Assembly (NCBI GenBank): GCA_033964015.1
Contig: JAWWUD010000096.1
Location: forward strand, 310,001 to 374,000
DNA length: 64,000 bases
Source of the DNA: Scolanthus callimorphus
Taxonomy: Eukaryota > Cnidaria > Anthozoa > Actiniaria > Edwardsiidae
Direction: 5' to 3'
Below, piece after piece: positions 57,508-64,000 of this stretch. Within the stretch, counting starts at the first letter, position 1, and the number at the start of each line of letters is the position of its first letter. A program made the position numbers and the translations under genes. Below the pieces are notes generated by a model. That model searched no databases. It worked only from the letters and a program-made list of their open reading frames with translations, and had not been told where the DNA came from.

Positions 57508-59579
57508 AAAACAACGGATTGACTAATGAGCAGGGTAAGGGGTTTCACACGGATTTCTTAAATAATATTCGGATCTAAATCACGCCTTATACTTTCCGCC
57601 ATCTTTTGTGGTGCTGGTCAAGAGAAATCAAGGTGTTTGGACAATGCGTACGGATCACCTGTGGAAAAACTTATGTACCGCGAATGTCCCGGATGTGCAC
57701 GCGCGCTCTTTTCCGCCAATTAATGTTGCAGTGTTGTTTTTGCACCACTTCGTAAATAACCAGCTGAGTTTAAATTTAATTTCATTTTCCCACACACGTC
57801 TATACTTACTATTTTACTTTCCGCTCGTAAAATTGTTTTATTTGAAGTTGAAATCCATCTTCGCGCCTTCCCTTTTGCTATCGTGTGTCTTTCGCAAAAG
57901 TAGCTTCTGTACTAATCTAAGGAGTATTAGGCTTGTTCGAATTCGCGGTGGGTTTCTGCTGAGATTAATGTACGGCTAGCGTGTAAACTAATCCTCTCCA
58001 GTCGGTAATGGTCTAAAAAAAACTCCTTGAAGGGGAAGGGGTTACGAGCGAGGTCTAAGGAGAAGAGCTACTTCAAAATGACCGTTTTACTTCTTTTTAT
58101 CACATGCGCTATATTTGACCTTGATCTCGTTTAAGCATAGCTCGGGTTTTTATGTCTTTTATAGAAATTGACAGTCGAATTGTCCAATAAGAAAACGAAT
58201 CTGTAGGATATCAAATTATTGGGGAGTGCCGAAGTTTATATTTTAAACGCATCGAACAAAGTCCCAGACTTTAGTGGGCGGTGAGCTTCATACCCGCAAT
58301 GGAGCACTGCGCTTTCCGCGTACAGACTTTGCTTTTTCAGTTGCTACTCTTAGCGTCCTGTATTTACGGTAAGTGTAAGTAACTCTCTTGTTGTGCAACG
58401 CGTATCCCTTCTGACCACGGTTGCACGGCGCGCTGTGTTTGTAAAAGCAGCACATTTTGGTGATCCGATCCCCACTGATTTATTTCCCTCTCGACTTATG
58501 ATATTTCGTGTTTGAAAAATTAAGATCAGAACATTCATTATCTATAATACGACCTGGTGATGGCAGTATCATGTGTAGAGAGAAGCAATTTGAAGCGCCT
58601 TGACGTGGCCAAATCATATAAACGTTATTTTAAATTAACTGCGAGCTGTAAAAGTTCGTTTTCTGTTTGACTCGAAGTTTTCTTTCGTTGCGCGTGAAGC
58701 GCGCCCGACGCGCGAATTTTCATAAGCGCGTTGGGCGGTTATATGAGCATTTCGATTTTTCTGTATTCGTGCGCGCAACTGCGCGCCACAAATGACGAGA
58801 TTATTGTATTCATTTGCGTGAAGCGCGGTCCAAGACGAATTTCTATGCCTGTAACGTCGAACTCGCGCTTACGTTTCGAGAATAGTGACTGCCCGCCAGG
58901 CCTATCACTGCAGGACATTTTTTGGGCATCTTTTTTTCTCGCCACTTAGATACACTTGTTTTTGTAAAGTGTTTTCGCTGCACGAGTTCTCAAAGACTAC
59001 ATTAGATGTCATTCTTTTATGTGCGCGAAGCGCGCCGGACTTTTTTTTATTGAGTTTGAGTGAGGTGAATGTAGAAAAATGCAAATGATAGAGAAGTTGC
59101 TGGAATAACTACTAAGAAAATTTCGAGAGATTCCCCCTTACGCTTGCCCACAAATGAAGTGATCCTCCAAAAAGTTATTAAAGTTGGCACAAATGTCATC
59201 AGAGAAGATATTATTAGAGGCAAACAACTTAGAATTTCACATGAGGTGCGCGCAAATGAACGACATAAATTTCGAAACATGTTGAGTCCTGTGCTAATGT
59301 GTAAGCCGCTGTTAGTTCTTGAGCATGGACATGTTTCAGTCCTTGTAGACGTACATTAATGCTAGTCTGATAAACATTTTGCTATTGTGGACCTGCTTGC
59401 TCTACTGTAAAATATGTGCTTTCCCCCAAATTGCTTCTTAAGGCAGTATATCTTGATGATCAACTAGCCTGTTTAGAAAGTTTCAACACCTCAAAAAATA
59501 CCTGGTAGAATTTTCAACCCCAAAATACTTTTACTACAAATTTCATACCCAAAAAATACGTCCGACCCCCCCGTCATTT

Positions 59580-59620
59580 TTATATCCAAGTAGCCCCCCC
59601 CCCCCCCCCCCCCCCCCCGG
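59580..59620. repeat. C-run of about 30 bases
   Basis: A homopolymer C tract near 59590-59618; length is likely uncertain in the assembly. Confidence 0.85.
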
Positions 59621-59659
59621 GATCCAAGTCGACTTACTTTCACAGGACAAAGGAATTTC

Positions 59660-61091
59660 AAAGAAGAAGAAGAAGCTTTATTCCTTTAAACACCTACTAA
59701 GGCACATTAGGATTTACAGTATACATACATAGATCATTATGAAACCTACGCTAACTAATACACAGTGAATCATAGATGTCTAAAATATCATGGCAATAAC
59801 GTGCCGTCAGTGTAGGCCGTCAGTGTAACAGTATTCTCATCACACATACTCAACAAGTAATTGCATAAAACAGATCTGTCAAAATGTGCAAGCCACTATT
59901 AATTGCAATTAAATCACTAAAGAATTTTTCTCGTAAAGCAACAAGTTTCGTGTGGGAAAAAAACATAAAATAATGTGCTTCATCCCCAACACATGCCTGT
60001 TGTGTACTATCGCACAGACAGCAGACTCTCGACTCGTATGGGATATTTGTTTACCGTCCCACTTCCACCGGAAGTCGATGTGCCGAGAGACGAAGACGAG
60101 TGACTGCCTGCCTATGCTTAACACGGTCTTTTCGCTAAATTTACCAATATGGATAGGGTTTCGGTGAGAGTGATGCTGAAATTGTTTTCTTCGCTTGTTT
60201 CACCTATCTTACTTTATGGTTGTGAAGTGTGGGGAGTTTATGAATTAGGTAGACTTCCGTCTTTCGAAGTTTTTAAGCAGAAGTTGTTTGCTTTAGCGGG
60301 GGATTTAGAGATTCTGCATTTAAAGTTTTGTAAGAGGACCTAACCGAAGAGTACATGCTGAGTAATAACTTGCTACTGCAGCCACACTGTAAAACCTTGT
60401 AAAACAAGCCCTCACGCCAAACGCTATCGTAAGCTTTTCTAAAATCAATGAAACAAGCGCATAACGGACTGTGTTTTCTCTTCATGGAGTCTAACAAAGC
60501 TTTCAAAACAAGCACATGGTCAGATGTTCTATAACCTTTACGAAATCCTATTTGATTAATATTCATTAAACCGTTTTCTTCTAGAAACCTGTTAAACCGT
60601 GAGTTTAGTAATAACGTAAAGAACTTCCCCAAACAACTACTTATACATATACCCCTATAATTACCAGGGTCTAAGCAATCACCCGCTTTATGAAGCGGAA
60701 CTATTAAACCTTCCGACCAGTCCTCCGGAAAAATTCCCGTGGAAAGAACTATATTGAAAAGCCGAACAAAATAAGGTGCCAAAATACCGACCGAATGACG
60801 AAGTATCTCATTACTTATTACATCCCGCGCACTAGCTTTTTTGCTTTTGAGCTTCCGTGCTAATTTGCACAGCTCGTCTTCTGATATTGGCTTGTCTAGA
60901 ATGTCATTTTTGTCAGCAGCCCAAACTTTAAAATCCTTAAGCATACGCGCCTCTAAACCATCGCTATCGGCAGAAAAAGTTATCTTATTAAGCCCCTTAA
61001 AATAGTTAAACCAGTCTGCTGGAGGAATATCATTAGAGGCCCCTTTAGACAAAGATCCTTTGATCGAATTTACTAACTTCCAACATTTCAT
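59660..61091 (-). pseudogene. Non-LTR retrotransposon (LINE) with reverse transcriptase, rearranged
   Basis: Minus-strand frame 61091-60345 reads the fingers and palm of a LINE reverse transcriptase: IVPLHKAGDCLDPGNYRGI, NQIGFRKGYRTSDHVLVL and the motif A segment ACFIDFRKAYDSVWREGLF with its catalytic Asp. The QG and F/Y-x-DD blocks are missing. Minus-strand 60124-59880 reads, in one frame with a stop, HRLPVEVGR, NIPYESRVCCLCDS and GDEAHYFMFF, the Cys/His C-terminal domain of such elements. The 3' end is AATAAAGCTTCTTCTTC at about 59660-59680. The piece between (60149-60343) is inverted. Clearly inactive; clade uncertain. Confidence 0.8.
60149..60343 (+). pseudogene. Inverted internal segment of the LINE
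   Basis: The plus-strand reading VRVMLKLFSSLVSPILLYGC and EVWGVYE is the thumb-side segment that normally follows the palm of the same kind of reverse transcriptase. It ends LEILHLKFCKRT with a stop at the junction to the oppositely oriented palm part. Confidence 0.7.
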
Positions 61092-62173
61092 GTTTCATGT
61101 TATGACAACTGTTGAAGATGGAACTTTATGAAATTTGAATCCGTTCATTATTCTAAGCCAGCCAGCATAAATGTTGTGACTACGAAAGATAAGGAGCTGT
61201 GCGTGTCACGATATTAGTTTATTTACAAGCCTGTGCAAAGCACTCGCCGGAAATGACTCTATGTAACTATATTGAGTCCTTATTTATTGCCCTCGCTGGG
61301 TTTTTGGCCAAAACGGCCAAAACCCTAGGAGGAATTTTGGAAGTCCCCATGTAAAGAGAGTAAATAAGGGACACCAGAAAAAATATCGATTCGTTGGAGC
61401 ACGGGCCGCAGAGTAAGGTCTGGGTAATTGCTGAAAAGTCCATGAAGCATCTCTGGGTAATTTTGCAATCGCAAGCAAATTATTGGCTTTGAAGGGCTGA
61501 ACTTTAAAAAGGGTCGAGAATGATTGGCTGGATTAGTCAAATGGTCGCAAATGATTGGCTGTGATGGACTGAACTTAAAAAAGGGAGGGAATGATTGGCT
61601 GGATAAGTCAAATGGCCGCAAATGAGTGGCTGAGCCTCACAAAGGATCTGAAAGTGACGTTTATTTATACAAAGAAAAATCATTATTCTATAATGGATTC
61701 ATTGTAAAGGTGAGGAAAAATTACCGGCCCAAAAACAAACAGTCGCGGTGGGGCCGAGGGGAGATGGCGGGTTTTGAAGCGAACGATTGTTGAAAATCGA
61801 GTGCGTTACGCCGAAAGTGAACTCAGATACACCCACGTGTCTGCTGAGGATAAACTCTTTACCTAGCTGTTTACGCAAGAGATAAAATGTTCGGTGTCGT
61901 CATCGGTTGTCTCGGCTGTCAAAATCGACTGCATAGCCCTATTGATAACCTTGTCACTGATGTTGCATAAACACCATTATCTTTCTGACGAAAGTGAACT
62001 CAGACACAAATCAAAATATTTAGTTAGGATGCGAAAGACACCACATCAACACAATACATAGAAAACTTATTCAGTGGTAAAAGCAATTGGTGTACTAAAG
62101 CGAATCTCAAAGTGTGCACTGGTATTTTCGGCAAATTCAGTACAGGTGAGGCCCGGGGAGAGGGGTACACCCT

Positions 62174-62281
62174 TATATATGTAGCCTGCGTAGCGGCTCT
62201 AAAAGGGAAGGGGACGGAGTCGGGGCGAGCGAACGACTCCGTCCCCTTCCCTTTTAGAGCCGCTACGCAGGCTATTATATA
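62174..62281. mobile_element. Perfect 108-bp palindrome in the right arm
   Basis: GTAGCCTGCGTAGCGGCTCT and AAAAGGGAAGGGGACGGAGT return exactly as ACTCCGTCCCCTTCCCTTTT and AGAGCCGCTACGCAGGCTA; the loop is only about 14 bases. The left arm lacks it. Confidence 0.9.
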
Positions 62282-62774
62282 TGATATACGGGTATGTGCC
62301 GTCATATAGACACGTATAGGGAGTGTTTTTTTAATGTTGTGCCGCATTTAGTGATAAAGACGGCTTATTTAAAACCTTTACATGATTAATGGATTTGCGC
62401 TTTGATCGCGACCAATTTGACCACACCCTGGTGACTAACTTTAATAGGTCTACGGTAGGGTATAAAAACGAGGACTTTGGTTTCTGAAAGGGTCAGGTTT
62501 GTGAGACCTATGCGGCGGCACACCCCTACCCAAAAATCAGTGGAGTATTCCCCTCCCCCAAAATTGTTTTAGAAAAAAACAACAGCCGGAACTATTAACG
62601 CCTGGTTTCCATATAGTGTTATCTGTCGTATCATTAGACCGTGAAACACTAGAAAAATTCCAATTGCCATTGTTTCACGGTTGACTGTTACGACAGAGGC
62701 TTAAAAAGGCGGGGGCCAGCTCTAGCGAGAACTATTTGAATTTATAGTTATCATTTTATAATTATGTTTTACAG

Positions 62775-63966
62775 GATTTAAGGTCAGATATGGCAAACTC
62801 TCTGTGAACCACACAACTAACTCAAAGCTATGCCATCACGTGGTCTTCCCCAGTTCCTTTCCACAGTCGACGGGTATCCGGGTACAGCTATCCCTGGCAC
62901 ATGGAGACAAGTTCTTAAAGGTTATATTTAGTACTGCATTTCATCCGTCTCGTACACTTTGAAAATTTCCGACGTCGCTTTCGCAAAGTGAGGTACGATC
63001 GAAAGCAAAGGGGACGACTATATAAAATTCAGTTTTTTGCCTTTGTGGACACTAATCAAAACATCGGGGGGGGGGGGGGTACCCAGTTTAGCTACACGAA
63101 TGCTGCGCGCTACATGTGTCCTAGTTTAGCTCTAGCCTAAGAGTGACGAACTTTCACATTAGGACCCCTGCCCTACAAACAGTACAAACACTTGAATCGT
63201 AAAAAAACAATGTTTATTTAAAAACAGGTGCACAACCCTGCGGCATTATGGTCTACTGGGATAACAGCCAATGGCTTCACGGCTTGTCTGAGGGAAGTGG
63301 GTATGAATTATAATGATACAACGGCGGACATTCATTGGCTTGCACTGCTTGGTTCCCATGGTTACCTAGAACAAGGGGAGGCGTCCTTTGATGAGTTCAC
63401 TGTTGGGACAAACTGCAAGAGTGTCAGGCTTACCAAGGTATGGCACATTCTAGTGAGCTCCCCAGCTCGTTGCCTCGCAGGGGAGGCTCTTGGGACATCC
63501 ATTTGAGGGCCGTTGCTGATTGGCTGATTTTGAGAGCGTTGTAGCATGCGCTCACTACTAGGTCTTTCTCTCTGCAGCTCTGTATTAAATCTCGAGCATG
63601 CGTCACCAGAGCCTCCCCTACGAGCTTACGACAAAAACAGTTAAACTTTTTGCATGAAAACAGAAGGAGCTAGATACGCAAAGGAACAAATCAAACATGG
63701 AATTTAGATAATTCTGCATTCGCTACTAAATGTTACACAACTATCCTTTTTGAATAGAATAAATAGCTTTGATTAGACTTTTCGTCTTCTACCTACAGCT
63801 ATATCCCTCTGCACCAAGAGTGTTTGTGTCTGTCGTGGGACCGAACCAAGACCCTCACAACTCAGCTCTGTTTATCTGGACTAAGACAAGATCAAAACAA
63901 TATTCTTTCGATATCTGCTTACACGAGACTGTGGTGTTTGATGGCGCACACAAGGGCATTAAAGCG
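62775..63966 (+). CDS. H-type lectin domain protein, right paralogue (partial, 3 exons)
   Basis: Exons at 62775-62920 (146 bp), 63228-63437 (210 bp) and 63799-63966 (168 bp) match the left paralogue base for base in length and splice phase. The protein differs from it at about one residue in exon 1 (GFK for GFE) and five in exon 2 (for example T for I in ACL context, M for T before NYND), and at none seen in exon 3. Intron 1 is only about 300 bp because the minisatellite of the left copy is absent. The last exon has a good donor at 63967, so the gene continues beyond the window. It probably encodes a sugar-binding protein built from tandem H-type lectin domains. No start codon or signal peptide is visible; upstream sequence (62,700-62,774) is shared with the left arm. 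Confidence 0.75.
63062..63080. repeat. G-run in right lectin intron
   Basis: A short homopolymer G tract ahead of GTACCC in the intron between the first two right-arm lectin exons, at the place where the left copy has its minisatellite. Confidence 0.8.
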
Positions 63967-64000
63967 GTAAGATAAGTTCAGTGGCGAAGAAATTTAGACA

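Larger units (their letters stand above)
57700..64000. repeat. Right arm of a large inverted duplication
   Basis: This is the partner of the 1-7,000 arm in opposite orientation. It differs by insertions unique to this side: a LINE at about 59,660-61,091 and a perfect palindrome at 62,174-62,281. It lacks the 55-bp minisatellite and the internal duplication of the left arm. Runs off the right edge. Confidence 0.85.

Overview
The window is nuclear DNA of an animal. Its genes are split into many short GT-AG exons, intergenic and intronic DNA is AT-rich, and short foldback transposons, LINE remnants, tRNA-like SINEs, minisatellites and long G or C runs fill most of the space. The repeat types and gene content (a H-type lectin family, a four-helix MS4A-like protein, WAPL, Elongin A) fit a cnidarian, most likely a stony coral or sea anemone. 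That assignment is inference. No prokaryotic operon, CRISPR array or intact virus is visible.

Layout. The two ends (about 1-7,000 and about 57,700-64,000) are diverged inverted copies of each other, and both run off the window. Each arm carries three exons of a tandem-domain H-type lectin gene, on the minus strand at the left and on the plus strand at the right, so the two paralogues point away from each other. Between the arms are four regions. (1) About 7-11.2 kb is a transposon graveyard: a LINE 3' remnant split by two foldback elements, then a nested AATCGAT-rich element. (2) 11,796-15,716, plus strand, is a four-transmembrane MS4A-like gene with one unresolved splice phase. (3) 18,175-32,939, plus strand, is WAPL, the cohesin release factor, in 19 coding exons that join in frame to 796 residues. 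(4) 41,120-54,002, minus strand, is Elongin A (ELOA) in 12 clear exons plus one likely 13-nt microexon, 464 residues. WAPL and ELOA converge tail to tail across an 8.2 kb gap filled with repeats.

Working relations. WAPL (with PDS5) removes cohesin from chromatin. Elongin A acts with Elongin B/C in transcription elongation and in a CUL5 ubiquitin ligase. Both are nuclear housekeeping proteins with no evident functional link beyond being neighbours. The lectins are probably secreted sugar-binding proteins.

No convincing new molecular system was found. The most noteworthy structures are the large inverted duplication carrying divergent lectin paralogues, the LINE with an inverted internal segment in one arm only, the nested same-family element in opposite orientation, and an ELOA exon squeezed between two transposons. 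All splice sites are read by eye; exon edges are given where a GT-AG pair and a consistent phase were found.
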